This document shows positions 25,506-33,170 of a stretch of 33,170 nucleotides of DNA, in pieces. Below the pieces are notes generated by a model. That model worked only from the letters and a program-made list of their open reading frames with translations, had not been told where the DNA came from and did not search any database. The stretch is from Tannerella sp. (GTDB lineage Bacteria > Bacteroidota > Bacteroidia > Bacteroidales > Tannerellaceae), in assembly GCA_031260575.1 (NCBI GenBank), contig JAIRJR010000246.1:1-33170 (forward strand), given 5' to 3'. A program made the position numbers and the translations under genes. Position 1 is the stretch's first letter, and each line of letters opens with the position of its first letter.

Positions 25506-26854
25506 CGTTTACTTTCCTTTTTTCTTTCACCTTTTTCTATTTTTTCATTTCGTAAAAAGATTTTGTCCCCACCCGGCTTGGTTCGCAAATTGCCTCTTTG
25601 CTCATTTCTGTTTACTTTTGGTTTTCCTCCTTCCCGCTTGGCAAAGCCCGAATAAGTTCGGCTTTGTTCTCGCTCATGCTTCGGTCTGTCGTTTCTTAAT
25701 TCTGTTTTATACTCCTTGTTTTTCCCTTTAAACAATTCATAACAACGGTATTCGCAGTTCAACGAACCGTTCATCAATTTGATTTTCTTACTTGGGCGCA
25801 AGGCGATGTGATTGAAACATTCCTCTTTATAACTGAGAATCCATGCTTGATACCCCGTAAAAACATGTTTCAACCGCTCGCCGATCATCGCATATAAATT
25901 GGTAATATCACTATCCGAAATTCGTTCTCCGTATGGCGGATTTGTCACAAGAATACCGGTTTCCGGTGCATCGGCATATTGCTGTAAAGGAATCGTTGTC
26001 AGTTCGATATATCGCGATAAACCTGCATTTTGGATATTTTTGCCGGCAATCCCGATTGCTTTGGGTGAAATATCCGAACCATAACATTTGAACGTAAATT
26101 CGTGTTCTCCCGATTCGTCCCGGCAAATTTCTTCAAATAAATCCAAGTCGAAATCCGGCCAGCGTTCAAACGCGAATGTTTGACGGAAAAGACCCGGTGG
26201 TATGTTCAGTGCAATCATTGCCGCTTCGATCAGCAAGGTACCCGAACCGCACATCGGGTCGACAAAGTTGGATTCACCCCGCCAGCCGGTTTTGAGTATC
26301 ATACCGGCGGCGAGCACTTCGTTCAGAGGCGCTTCGCCCTGCTCAATGCGATATCCGCGTTTATGCAGGCTTTCGCCGGAACTGTCCAATGAAACGGTAC
26401 AATCCTGATGCGAAATATGGATGTGGATATACATGTCAGGCCGGTTAAGCCTGACGGAAGGCCTTTTATCGAATTTTTCGTTGAAGTAATCGGCAATCGC
26501 ATCTTTCGTCCGGTATGCCACAAATTTAGAGTGATTGAATGATTCGGAATGAATCACGGCATCTACTGCAAACGTATGATTCGAATTAAAATAGCGATCC
26601 CACTCAACTTTCTTGACTTCCGTATAAACCGTTTCGGCATCTTCAGCCCTGAAATGATACAAAGGTTTTAAGATTCGGAGCGCAGTCCTGCAATGCAGAT
26701 TGGCTTTGTACATCATCGCCTTGTCTCCCTTGAAAGAAACCATTCTGCGTCCGATTTGTACATCGCTTGCCTGTAAGGCAGTCAGTTCCTCTGCCAAGAC
26801 ATCTTCCAATCCATACAATGTCTTGGCTATCAACTCAAATTGTTCGTCTTTCAT
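25502..26854 (-). CDS. THUMP-domain 23S rRNA guanine-N2 methyltransferase (RlmL N-terminal type)
   Basis: The product is 450 residues. A THUMP RNA-binding domain (about 45-155) is followed by a class I methyltransferase fold with [16 protein letters not shown] (SAM-binding) and the catalytic NPPYGER at 305-311. In E. coli RlmL this half makes m2G2445 in 23S rRNA; this protein lacks RlmL's second methyltransferase domain (RlmK). The last ~75 residues are highly charged and low in complexity, rich in Lys, Arg, Glu, Asn and Gly (for example [20 protein letters not shown] and GERKKESKR), probably a disordered RNA-binding tail. It is translationally coupled to purD. Confidence 0.9.
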   Translation of the reverse strand: MKDEQFELIAKTLYGLEDVLAEELTALQASDVQIGRRMVSFKGDKAMMYKANLHCRTALRILKPLYHFRAEDAETVYTEVKKVEWDRYFNSNHTFAVDAVIHSESFNHSKFVAYRTKDAIADYFNEKFDKRPSVRLNRPDMYIHIHISHQDCTVSLDSSGESLHKRGYRIEQGEAPLNEVLAAGMILKTGWRGESNFVDPMCGSGTLLIEAAMIALNIPPGLFRQTFAFERWPDFDLDLFEEICRDESGEHEFTFKCYGSDISPKAIGIAGKNIQNAGLSRYIELTTIPLQQYADAPETGILVTNPPYGERISDSDITNLYAMIGERLKHVFTGYQAWILSYKEECFNHIALRPSKKIKLMNGSLNCEYRCYELFKGKNKEYKTELRNDRPKHEREQSRTYSGFAKREGGKPKVNRNEQRGNLRTKPGGDKIFLRNEKIEKGERKKESKR

Positions 26855-26857
26855 TTT

Positions 26858-27307
26858 TTAATAATTCAGTACAATTCTAAAATCACACGTTCCGGGACGG
26901 ATGTCTGTCGCAAAATCGCTATAATCGATATAAAAAGTTATATAACCGGGCCTGAAACTAAACGAATAGACTTCAGTAAATAGAAATTCATTTCCCTGAT
27001 TATCACTTTCTCCAACGACTACGACCTGCCCGAGAGGTGTCTGGGTATTTTGATCCAACCACCTGTATCCAAACACATTGCCTTTTTCGCACACAAAGTT
27101 GGTCAGTTCAGGTTCTTTAAATTCAAACATAAAATAAGAACCCAGAGCGCCCGGGCGCCCAACCAACTTCCAATCCTTGTCGTACACCTTATAATTATAA
27201 ATTTTCCAGAGTACTCCTTCCCCGGGCTCTCCGGGAGGGCCCATCGGGCCTTCGCACGACATCCATGCCAGTGTCAACAGGCTCAATAACAACATACTTT
27301 TTTTCAT
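26858..27307 (-). CDS. Small lipoprotein with collagen-like Gly-X-Y segment
   Basis: The product is 149 residues. The N-terminus (MKKSMLLLSLLTLAWMSC) is a lipoprotein signal with Cys18 as the lipidated residue. Directly after it come four or so Gly-X-Y triplets, GPMGPPGEPGEG, a collagen-like spacer. The remaining ~115 residues are aromatic-rich and likely beta-stranded (YITFYIDYSDFATDI near the end), with Cys74 and Cys142 able to form a disulfide. I do not recognise a named domain. It is probably anchored on the outer membrane. It lies 3 bp before the methyltransferase gene and 16 bp after rfbD, within the same operon. Confidence 0.8.
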   Translation of the reverse strand: MKKSMLLLSLLTLAWMSCEGPMGPPGEPGEGVLWKIYNYKVYDKDWKLVGRPGALGSYFMFEFKEPELTNFVCEKGNVFGYRWLDQNTQTPLGQVVVVGESDNQGNEFLFTEVYSFSFRPGYITFYIDYSDFATDIRPGTCDFRIVLNY

Positions 27308-27323
27308 ACTTTACAATAATTAA

Positions 27324-28196
27324 TTATTTTATATTAGGGTTATTCATGAGACATTTTTTCAGACTTTCCTCCCATTGGGGAATGGAAAGGTTACATGCCT
27401 GTTTGATCTTTTTTTTATCCAACACACTATATGCCGGACGGATAGCCCGTGTGGGATATTCATAAGTTTGAATGGGAAATACCCGGCAGTCAAGATTTGC
27501 CAACTCCATAATTTTAACTGCAAAATCATACCAGGTGCATATTCCTTCGTTCGAAAAATGGAAAATTCCCGTGACAAACGGCTGAAGTCCGGCCACCGCC
27601 ATCATCGCCGCCGCCAAATCTTCCGCATAAGTAGGCGTGCCTGTTTGGTCGTTCACTACCTTGATCTCTGACCGCTCTTTGCCTAAGCGAAGCATCGTCC
27701 GGACAAAGTTCGAACCAAATTCGGAATACAACCAAGCTGTACGGATAATCACCGCATCAGGGCATACTTTCAGCAAGGCAAGTTCGCCTTCCCATTTACT
27801 CAGTCCGTAGAATGATTGGGGATCGGTTGGGTCGTCTTCACGATAAGGGCTTGTTGCTGAACCGTTAAATACATAGTCGGTCGAAATATGGATAACGTTT
27901 ATTCCATACGCAGATGCAACTTCTCCGATATTCCTTGTAGCGTCGCGATTGATACGCATGCAGCGCTCACGGTCGTCTTCCGCTTTGTCGACAGCCGTAT
28001 AAGCGGCACAGTTCAGGATCGTCCCGATACCGTTTAGACGAACAAAATCAGTCAGTTGCCTTTTGTTACCCACATCTAATGTATCCACATCCGTCAAATA
28101 AAACGTCCATTCATTGTACTTGGGCATTATTTTCTGTATCGAATAACCCAATTGTCCGTTGGCGCCTGTTACCAAAATGTTTTTATTCGGTATCAT
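27324..28196 (-). CDS. rfbD: dTDP-4-dehydrorhamnose reductase
   Basis: The product is 290 residues. It reduces dTDP-4-dehydro-L-rhamnose to dTDP-L-rhamnose for surface polysaccharide. The extended SDR fold shows the NAD(P)-binding loop VTGANGQLGYSIQ at 9-21, NCAAYTAVDKAE, the ISTDYVFNG strand and the catalytic YGLSK. It occurs without rfbA, rfbB or rfbC, which must be elsewhere in the genome. It overlaps the DUF4924 gene by 14 bp. Confidence 0.95.
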   Translation of the reverse strand: MIPNKNILVTGANGQLGYSIQKIMPKYNEWTFYLTDVDTLDVGNKRQLTDFVRLNGIGTILNCAAYTAVDKAEDDRERCMRINRDATRNIGEVASAYGINVIHISTDYVFNGSATSPYREDDPTDPQSFYGLSKWEGELALLKVCPDAVIIRTAWLYSEFGSNFVRTMLRLGKERSEIKVVNDQTGTPTYAEDLAAAMMAVAGLQPFVTGIFHFSNEGICTWYDFAVKIMELANLDCRVFPIQTYEYPTRAIRPAYSVLDKKKIKQACNLSIPQWEESLKKCLMNNPNIK

Positions 28197-28698
28197 CTTT
28201 ATATTTCTCTGCCAAATAAGATAAAAATGTATTGATCTGCTTCACTGCTTCGATGGTTTCAGACCGGATCTCTTTTTTTTGAAACCGGAGAAGCAAATAA
28301 CCGTACAGGGCAATAAAACAAGTTTCGAGTTCCGGTACTTTTACTCCTCCCGATTTGGAACGCAATTGGACAATGAAGGGTAGCGTTTTGTAATATAGCG
28401 CTTTGTAGACGGTTTCTCCCGGCTCTTTTAAAAGACGGATATGGTAATCCGTAAGCGAGCTGATTATATTTTGGTTCAGTTGGATATGCCCGCTTTCCAT
28501 TACGCCCTCGTTATACATCATTTCGATCAATTCGACATACCATTGCCGGATCTGCTTTTTGACTTCTTCCGGTTGGTCATATTGACCGACAAGTAGTTCA
28601 AGGTCGAAACGACCGGCGCGAATCAAGTCTTCCACCTGCCACATATAAAGCAGGTATTCAACGATATTCTCTTTTCTTTTTTGTTGAGCGACAAGCAT
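28183..28698 (-). CDS. DUF4924 family protein
   Basis: The product is 171 residues, predicted all-helical and soluble with no signal or membrane segment. The N-terminal pattern (QQKRKENIVEYLLYMWQVEDLIRA) is characteristic of DUF4924 in Bacteroidales, and that family's starts agree with this ATG. The function is unknown. It is the first gene of a seven-gene minus-strand run and overlaps rfbD. A TAnnTTTG box lies only 4 bp before the start codon. Confidence 0.85.
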   Translation of the reverse strand: MLVAQQKRKENIVEYLLYMWQVEDLIRAGRFDLELLVGQYDQPEEVKKQIRQWYVELIEMMYNEGVMESGHIQLNQNIISSLTDYHIRLLKEPGETVYKALYYKTLPFIVQLRSKSGGVKVPELETCFIALYGYLLLRFQKKEIRSETIEAVKQINTFLSYLAEKYKDDTE

Positions 28699-28702
28699 GA
28701 TG

Positions 28703-28710
28703 CAAAAATA
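28703..28710 (-). promoter_or_regulatory. Putative -7 box (TATTTTTG) abutting the DUF4924 start
   Basis: The minus strand reads TATTTTTG, then CATC, then the ATG at 28698. The box is a full TAnnTTTG match. A normal start point 4-6 nt past the box falls on or next to the ATG. No good upstream TTTG is seen. Confidence 0.5.
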
Positions 28711-28723
28711 CGAATATTATTTC

Positions 28724-28731
28724 TACTTTTG
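28724..28731 (+). promoter_or_regulatory. Putative -7 box (TACTTTTG) for the MBL hydrolase gene
   Basis: TACTTTTG is a full match to TAnnTTTG and ends 19 nt before the ATG at 28751. It lies inside the longer upstream frame that begins at 28697, so it argues for the later start. Confidence 0.5.
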
Positions 28732-28750
28732 TGTTTTGAAAAGCAAAATT

Positions 28751-29560
28751 ATGACCGGGACGACTATCGAATTAATTGAAACGGGTTTTTTTTATGCTGA
28801 CGGGGGCGCCATGTTTGGTGTAATTCCGCAGTCAGCTTGGCGCAGACGTTACCCGTGTGACAGTCAAAATCGATGTGTGCTGGCAATGCGTATCGGATTG
28901 ATTATGACAGGATGCGGTCGTATCATCCTGATCGATACCGGAGTCGGAAGCAAGCATCTGCAGAAACTCAAATCTACCACTTACGGTTTTTTTGATTTGG
29001 CAGAAATAGGAGAGGCGCTATGTAAGCGAGGGATTCAACCGGAACAAGTAACGGATATCGTCTTGACCCACCTTCATTTCGACCATTGCGGCGGTACGAC
29101 AAGGTTTCATCATGATACGATCGTACCTGCTTTCCCGGAAGCAACTTGTTGGGTCAGCCGTTCTCAATGGGAAAGTTCGTTGAACCCCAATCCTTTAGAA
29201 TCCGGTTCGTTTTTTGCTGAAAATATGGATATCATCGAAAAATCCGGCAAACTGCATCTGATCGGTTCGGATACGGATCTATGCAATGATGTACAACTCC
29301 GAATCTATGAAGGACATACTACCGGACAAATTGTGCCTTATGTTCAGACGGATAACGAAAAATATGTTTTTGCCGGCGATGTAATCCCGACTGCCGCCCA
29401 TCTCTTACCGTTATGGATTTCGGCATACGATATTTGGCCTCTCACATCCTATTTTGAAAAAATCCGCTTACTCAATGAGGCCGCCGCACACCATCAAATA
29501 ATTGTTCATTATCACGATGCGTATACCCCTTGTTCGACTCCAAAGAGAAGAAAGTACTGA
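28751..29560 (+). CDS. MBL-fold metallo-hydrolase
   Basis: The product is 269 residues from the ATG at 28751; an upstream ATG at 28697 would add 18 residues that overlap the divergent promoter region. The zinc-binding motif THLHFDHCGG gives the HxHxDH signature, GHTTGQ supplies the third His, FAGDVIPT the bridging Asp and VHYHDAY the last His, so both metal sites look intact. The family includes lactonases, glyoxalase-like and beta-lactamase-like hydrolases; the layout is closest to quorum-quenching-lactonase-like or general hydrolase members, but the substrate is unknown. It has no signal peptide and diverges from the DUF4924 operon. Confidence 0.88.
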   Translation: MTGTTIELIETGFFYADGGAMFGVIPQSAWRRRYPCDSQNRCVLAMRIGLIMTGCGRIILIDTGVGSKHLQKLKSTTYGFFDLAEIGEALCKRGIQPEQVTDIVLTHLHFDHCGGTTRFHHDTIVPAFPEATCWVSRSQWESSLNPNPLESGSFFAENMDIIEKSGKLHLIGSDTDLCNDVQLRIYEGHTTGQIVPYVQTDNEKYVFAGDVIPTAAHLLPLWISAYDIWPLTSYFEKIRLLNEAAAHHQIIVHYHDAYTPCSTPKRRKY

Positions 29561-29580
29561 AAACGCCCTTGAAGGTAGAT

Positions 29581-30186
29581 TTACTTGCGTGACAGTTCCT
29601 TATTTATCGCTTCAATGAACCCGATAATCTCCTCTCTCCCGTCCTTTTTTTCCGCCGAAGAGGTTAATATGGGAGGGAGTTCTTCCCATTCTTCCAACAT
29701 TTTTGTGGCATAAGACTGTATGTTTTCCTGCAACTTCCCTTTACTGATTTTGTCGGTTTTGGTAAAGATCATTGCAAAAGGGATGGCATTTTCACCCAAC
29801 CATTCCATAAATTCCAAATCAATCATTTGTGGTTCGTGCCGACAGTCAATCAATACAAACAGATTGGTCAATTCACTTCGTTCAAGGATATAATCCTCGA
29901 TGATTGTCCGTATTCGTTCACGTCCCTCTCTCCCTTTTTGTGCAAAACCATAACCCGGAAGGTCAACCAAATACCATTCGTCATTGATGATAAAATGGTT
30001 GATTAGTTGTGTTTTGCCGGGTTTCTGCGAGGTTTTTGCAAGGTTTTTCTTGCCGGTCAGCATGTTGATTAAAGACGACTTTCCCACATTCGACCGTCCA
30101 ATAAACGCATATTCGGGCAAGCCTCCCGACGGACATTTCGCTACGTCGGTGTTGCTGATCACAAATTCGGCATTTAAAATTCCCAT
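29581..30186 (-). CDS. engB: Ribosome biogenesis GTPase EngB/YsxC
   Basis: The product is 201 residues, a compact single-domain GTPase that assists assembly of the large ribosomal subunit. It has G1 [10 protein letters not shown] at 29-38, the G2 region [10 protein letters not shown]3 [10 protein letters not shown]4 TKTDK and G5 SSAEK. It lies 15 bp after the symporter gene on the same strand. A TACTTTTG box (30241-30234, minus strand) inside the end of the symporter gene could give it a promoter of its own. Confidence 0.95.
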   Translation of the reverse strand: MGILNAEFVISNTDVAKCPSGGLPEYAFIGRSNVGKSSLINMLTGKKNLAKTSQKPGKTQLINHFIINDEWYLVDLPGYGFAQKGREGRERIRTIIEDYILERSELTNLFVLIDCRHEPQMIDLEFMEWLGENAIPFAMIFTKTDKISKGKLQENIQSYATKMLEEWEELPPILTSSAEKKDGREEIIGFIEAINKELSRK

Positions 30187-30201
30187 ATATAATTTATTTA
30201 C

Positions 30202-31647
30202 TTATTTTTTTGCTTTGCAAACAAATAACCCTGCAAAAGTAATCATTCCGTTTAATATCAATAGCTCGTAACCGAATAAATATCCTGTAAGCCGGTAAAT
30301 ATAATGATTGATCAAAAAACAGATGACAGGCGAAGCGATGCAAATAAAAGGCGTCAGATGGTCTTTGGTGCGCCGTTTGGTAAATATGCCGAAGGCAAAC
30401 AATCCCAATAGAGGTCCATAGGTATAGGAGGCAATGGTATAAATTGCATCGATCAAGCTCCGGCTGTTAAGGGAATGAAAAATCAAAATGGTCAATATAA
30501 ATAACACCGACATAAAGACATGCACATTCATGCGTATCTTTTTTGCTTTCGTTGTATTTTCTTTTCCGGTTTGTAGAAAATCCACACAAAAAGAAGTCGT
30601 CAATGCGATCAACGCCGAATCGGCGCTACTCAAAGAGGCTGCAATGATTCCGATCGTAAACAGGACAACGATGGAATGTCCCCATAAACCTGAAGTGCAA
30701 AGCATGGGTAAAATATCATCGCCCGAAGTCGGCAATTCGATTTGGATTTGTGAAGCAAATACAACCAATAATACGCCGAGACAAAGAAAAAGAAAATTGA
30801 TTGGCGTGAAGGCAATTCCATACCAATACATGTTTTTTTGAGCATCTTTGAGATTACGGCAAGAGAGATTTTTCTGCATCATATCCTGGTCTAACCCGGT
30901 CATCACTATGGTTATAAAAACACCGCTCAAAAACTGTTTGACAAAATGTTGCTTACTAATCCAGTCGTTCCACTCAAAAATGCGGAAATGCTGACTTTGG
31001 GAAATGGTTTGTATCATACCGGAAATCTCCAATCCCATCAAATTCTTCATTTGCCATAGAATCGCAAACAACGTTCCGATCAAACAAAAAGTCTGCAAGA
31101 GATCTGTCCAAACGACGGTTTTGATCCCACTTCGATAAGTATACAACCAGATGAGCAACACACTGATAACCACAGTCACTGCGAAAGGAATACGCCATTG
31201 GTCAAAAACATACGTTTGCAGTATCCAAACGACTAAATACAGGCGTGAAGCGGCGCCTACCAATTTCGATAAAAGAAAAAATGACGCTCCGGTTTTGTAT
31301 CCGTACTTACCAATCCTTTTTTCCAAATACGAATAAATTGAAATGAGGTTTTGACGGTAGTAGACAGGAAGCAGGATTTTCGCCACCACGATGTAGCCGA
31401 AAAAGAACCCGAACACCATCTGCATATATGTCATATCTATCTGTCGCACAAGGCCGGGTACAGAAACAAAGGTGACGCCCGACAGAGAAGCCCCAACCAT
31501 GCCAAACGCTACAATATACCAGGGTGATTTGCGGTTAGCCAGAAAGAAAGAATCATTATCGGAATGTTTTTTTCCGGTAATCCGGGATATAACGAGAAGC
31601 AAACCGAAATAGGCGCCAATCGAAATCAGGATAATCCAACTACTCAT
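30202..31647 (-). CDS. Sodium:solute symporter (SSF family)
   Basis: The product is 481 residues with about 13 hydrophobic helices, the normal SSF layout. The core helix GMVGASLSGVTFVSVPG near 49-65 matches the Na+-binding first core helix of the LeuT-like fold, and SLSSADSALIALTTSF is the conserved Na+-site serine region. The family takes up sugars, amino acids, sialic acid or myo-inositol with sodium; the substrate is not readable. It precedes engB. Its promoter box lies just 4 bp from the start codon. Confidence 0.92.
   Translation of the reverse strand: MSSWIILISIGAYFGLLLVISRITGKKHSDNDSFFLANRKSPWYIVAFGMVGASLSGVTFVSVPGLVRQIDMTYMQMVFGFFFGYIVVAKILLPVYYRQNLISIYSYLEKRIGKYGYKTGASFFLLSKLVGAASRLYLVVWILQTYVFDQWRIPFAVTVVISVLLIWLYTYRSGIKTVVWTDLLQTFCLIGTLFAILWQMKNLMGLEISGMIQTISQSQHFRIFEWNDWISKQHFVKQFLSGVFITIVMTGLDQDMMQKNLSCRNLKDAQKNMYWYGIAFTPINFLFLCLGVLLVVFASQIQIELPTSGDDILPMLCTSGLWGHSIVVLFTIGIIAASLSSADSALIALTTSFCVDFLQTGKENTTKAKKIRMNVHVFMSVLFILTILIFHSLNSRSLIDAIYTIASYTYGPLLGLFAFGIFTKRRTKDHLTPFICIASPVICFLINHYIYRLTGYLFGYELLILNGMITFAGLFVCKAKK
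30234..30241 (-). promoter_or_regulatory. Possible internal -7 box (TACTTTTG) for engB
   Basis: This full TAnnTTTG match on the minus strand lies within the last codons of the symporter gene, 47 nt before the engB start. No convincing TTTG partner is seen upstream, so it is weak. Confidence 0.3.
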
Positions 31648-31651
31648 TATG

Positions 31652-31659
31652 CAAAGTTA
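31652..31659 (-). promoter_or_regulatory. Putative -7 box (TAACTTTG) abutting the symporter start
   Basis: The minus strand reads TAACTTTG, then CATA, then the ATG at 31647. It is a full TAnnTTTG match. The implied transcript starts at or next to the ATG. The only TTTG upstream sits 23 bp away, which is longer than usual. Confidence 0.45.
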
Positions 31660-31671
31660 TTAAAAAAATAA

Positions 31672-31679
31672 TACCTTTG
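31672..31679 (+). promoter_or_regulatory. Putative -7 box (TACCTTTG) for lptB
   Basis: TACCTTTG is a full match and ends 20 nt before the lptB ATG at 31700. It lies 12 bp from the opposite-facing symporter box, so the two promoters must overlap. Confidence 0.5.
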
Positions 31680-31699
31680 CATCAAATAACGTTAAGAAA

Positions 31700-32461
31700 A
31701 TGCAAAACGAACAACAAATGGTGCTCCGGACAAAGGATTTGGTAAAGAAATACCGGGCGCGTACGGTTGTGAACCATGTTTCCATTCAGGTGAAACAAGG
31801 TGAAATCGTGGGTTTACTCGGCCCGAACGGAGCAGGTAAGACAACCACATTTTATATGACGGTGGGATTGGTAAAGCCCAATGAAGGGGAAATATTCCTC
31901 AATGACATGGATATCACCGACTATCCTGTATACCGGCGTGCAAGGTTGGGAATCGGTTATTTGGCGCAGGAGGCTTCGATTTTCCGAAAAATGACGGTCG
32001 AGGATAATCTGCGTTCGGTATTGGAGATGACCGACACATCGAAAGCGTACCGGAAAGAAAAGTTAGAAAGCCTGATAAGTGAATTGGGGCTTCAAAAAGT
32101 AAGAAAAAATATTGGCGACCGTTTATCGGGAGGCGAACGCCGCCGGTCGGAGATTGCCCGTTGTCTTGCGATTAGTCCCAAATTTATTATGCTCGACGAG
32201 CCTTTCGCAGGTGTCGACCCGATAGCCGTTCAAGATATCCAATCGATTGTGGCGCAATTAAAACACAAGAATATCGGTATTTTAATTACCGACCATAATG
32301 TACACGAAACGTTAAGCATTACTGATCGGGCTTATCTGTTGTTTGAAGGGAAAGTATTGTTTCAAGGCACAGCCGAAGAATTAGCCGATAATGAAATCGT
32401 ACGTGAAAAATATTTGGGACGCGATTTTGAGTTGCGCAAGAAGATCACAGCCTCGAACTGA
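31700..32461 (+). CDS. lptB: LPS export ABC transporter ATP-binding protein LptB
   Basis: The product is 253 residues. It powers the LptFG inner-membrane complex that extracts LPS and feeds it to the Lpt bridge. Walker [10 protein letters not shown] is at 41-49, the LptB-type Q-loop region [19 protein letters not shown] follows, the signature is [15 protein letters not shown], Walker B is [13 protein letters not shown] and the switch is the His in ITDHNVHET. These match LptB more closely than other ABC ATPases. Its partners are not in the window. ATG at 31718 is an alternative start, but the promoter distance suits 31700. Confidence 0.95.
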   Translation: MQNEQQMVLRTKDLVKKYRARTVVNHVSIQVKQGEIVGLLGPNGAGKTTTFYMTVGLVKPNEGEIFLNDMDITDYPVYRRARLGIGYLAQEASIFRKMTVEDNLRSVLEMTDTSKAYRKEKLESLISELGLQKVRKNIGDRLSGGERRRSEIARCLAISPKFIMLDEPFAGVDPIAVQDIQSIVAQLKHKNIGILITDHNVHETLSITDRAYLLFEGKVLFQGTAEELADNEIVREKYLGRDFELRKKITASN

Positions 32462-32468
32462 CTTCGAA

Positions 32469-32494
32469 TCCTTGAATCTTTGACTCCTTGAATC
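32469..32494. repeat. 10-bp direct repeat in the lptB-miaB convergent gap
   Basis: TCCTTGAATC occurs at 32469-32478 and 32485-32494, 16 bp apart, with a related TTGACTC between them. It fills most of the 31-bp gap and overlaps the miaB stop. Confidence 0.6.
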
Positions 32495-33170
32495 AAATGA
32501 TGCTTCCCAAAAGTGTCGCCGAAGTGGTATCTTCAATCTTGACATGAACAAGTTGGCCTATGCGAGCGTCTTGTTTGTCGAAGATAACCACTTTATTTTG
32601 TCCGGTACGGCCAAACAAGCGGTCGCGTGATCGCTTCGAAAATCCTTCAACGAGCACCTCCACAGTTTTTCCGATGTCGCGACGGTTGCTTTCTTCCGAA
32701 AGCCGGTTCTGCAAATCAATCATTCCTTGAAGTCGTCTTATCTTTTCTGTTTCAGGCACATCGTCCGAAAGATGCCGGGCAGCATACGTTCCGGGTCGTT
32801 CCGAATATTTGAATAAAAAAGCAGAATCAAAACCGACTTCACGCATCAATGACAATGTAGCCCGGTAGTCATCTTCGGTCTCGGAATGAAACCCGCAAAA
32901 CAAATCCGATGAAATCGCGCAATCCGGTAAGATCCGGCGGATTGCAGCAATACGTTCCAAATACCATTCGCGCGTATATTTCCGGTTCATGATTTCCAAA
33001 ATCCGCGTGCTACCCGACTGCGCAGGTAAATGAATGTGTTTGCAAATATTCGGGTGGGATGCCATGTTATTGAGCGTTTCGTCGCTCATATCCTTCGGGT
33101 GGGAGGTTATAAAACGGATACGCATATCCGGCGCTTCTTCAGCGACAAGCGACAATAATTGAGGGAAATC
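32493..33170 (-). CDS. miaB: tRNA-2-methylthio-N6-dimethylallyladenosine synthase (C-terminal part, runs off right edge)
   Basis: The frame stays open to the right edge, giving 225 residues ending at a stop at 32493-32495. No start codon should be assigned in the window. It holds the second half of the radical-SAM barrel (FITSHPKDMSDE, HIHLPAQSGSTRIL, SSDLFCGFHSETEDDY, FLFKYSERPGTYA) and the C-terminal TRAM domain (about the last 65 residues). The N-terminal MTTase domain and the CxxxCxxC cluster are outside. HLPAQSGS and SERPGTYA favour MiaB over RimO or MtaB. The enzyme adds the methylthio group to A37 of tRNAs that read U-starting codons. It converges with lptB. Confidence 0.93.
   Translation of the reverse strand, partial: DFPQLLSLVAEEAPDMRIRFITSHPKDMSDETLNNMASHPNICKHIHLPAQSGSTRILEIMNRKYTREWYLERIAAIRRILPDCAISSDLFCGFHSETEDDYRATLSLMREVGFDSAFLFKYSERPGTYAARHLSDDVPETEKIRRLQGMIDLQNRLSEESNRRDIGKTVEVLVEGFSKRSRDRLFGRTGQNKVVIFDKQDARIGQLVHVKIEDTTSATLLGSII

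Noticed and set aside
28697-28750. Earlier ATG for the MBL hydrolase that would add 18 residues.
   Set aside because: The extra stretch overlaps the DUF4924 start and contains a consensus promoter box for the MBL gene itself; the extra residues look unlike coding sequence.
33153-33155. TTG near the right edge as the start of a short radical-SAM gene.
   Set aside because: The frame continues upstream to the window edge with MiaB-like sequence (FPQLLSLV), so this is an internal codon of a longer gene.

Overview
The window reads as a chromosomal segment from a member of the Bacteroidota, most likely order Bacteroidales. The evidence is a type IX secretion sortase (PorU), DUF4924 and DUF2723 proteins, an HECLGH-type M49 peptidase like that of Bacteroides, and many promoter boxes of the Bacteroidetes form TAnnTTTG, some with TTTG 19 bp upstream. 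Ribosome-binding purine tracts are generally poor, which also fits this phylum. The genus cannot be settled from the sequence alone. No tRNA, rRNA, CRISPR array, insertion sequence or prophage was found. The content is mostly core genes, with a few accessory-looking spots.

Layout. Bases 1-6696 are all on the minus strand: the N-terminal 695 residues of porU (running off the left edge), an FAH-family hydrolase, a PlsB/PlsC-like acyltransferase, then an overlapping operon of a PASTA membrane protein, an RluD-type pseudouridine synthase and ddl. A strong terminator at about 6755 follows groES-groEL (8753 to 6813). Divergent from groES is a plus-strand exported enolase-superfamily dehydratase (ManD/RspA type) at 9089-10456. 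The spacer 10457-10778 is the most unusual non-coding stretch: two consensus promoters, a hairpin terminator between them, and the stub of a dead nucleotidyltransferase gene, all ahead of an acyl-CoA synthetase gene (10779-12428).

A convergent gap with three palindromes (12448-12522) separates that gene from a long minus-strand series: M49 dipeptidyl peptidase, Fur-family regulator, purA, YugP-like membrane protease and hisS (18638 down to 12530). From a divergent promoter region at about 18640-18775, the plus strand carries a large DUF2723 membrane glycosyltransferase-like protein and a polysaccharide deacetylase. They meet, with 5 bp to spare, another minus-strand run: DUF4924, rfbD, a collagen-like lipoprotein, an RlmL-type methyltransferase, purD, a multi-pass membrane protein and a YqaA/DedA-like protein (28698 down to 22724). 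The right end has an MBL-fold hydrolase (+), engB/ysxC and a sodium:solute symporter (-), lptB (+), and the C-terminal part of miaB (-, off the right edge).

How the genes relate. Much of the window serves the cell envelope: T9SS surface-protein processing (PorU), peptidoglycan precursor synthesis (Ddl), phospholipid acylation, LPS transport (LptB), dTDP-rhamnose synthesis (RfbD), a probable glycosyltransferase (DUF2723) and a polysaccharide deacetylase. The rest is purine synthesis (PurA, PurD), translation and RNA modification (HisS, RluD, RlmL-like, MiaB, EngB) and protein folding (GroES/GroEL). I did not find a clear undescribed multi-gene defence or mobile system. The best leads are the 10.5-10.8 kb spacer, the palindrome cluster near 12.5 kb, and promoter boxes that abut start codons and imply leaderless or nearly leaderless mRNAs.
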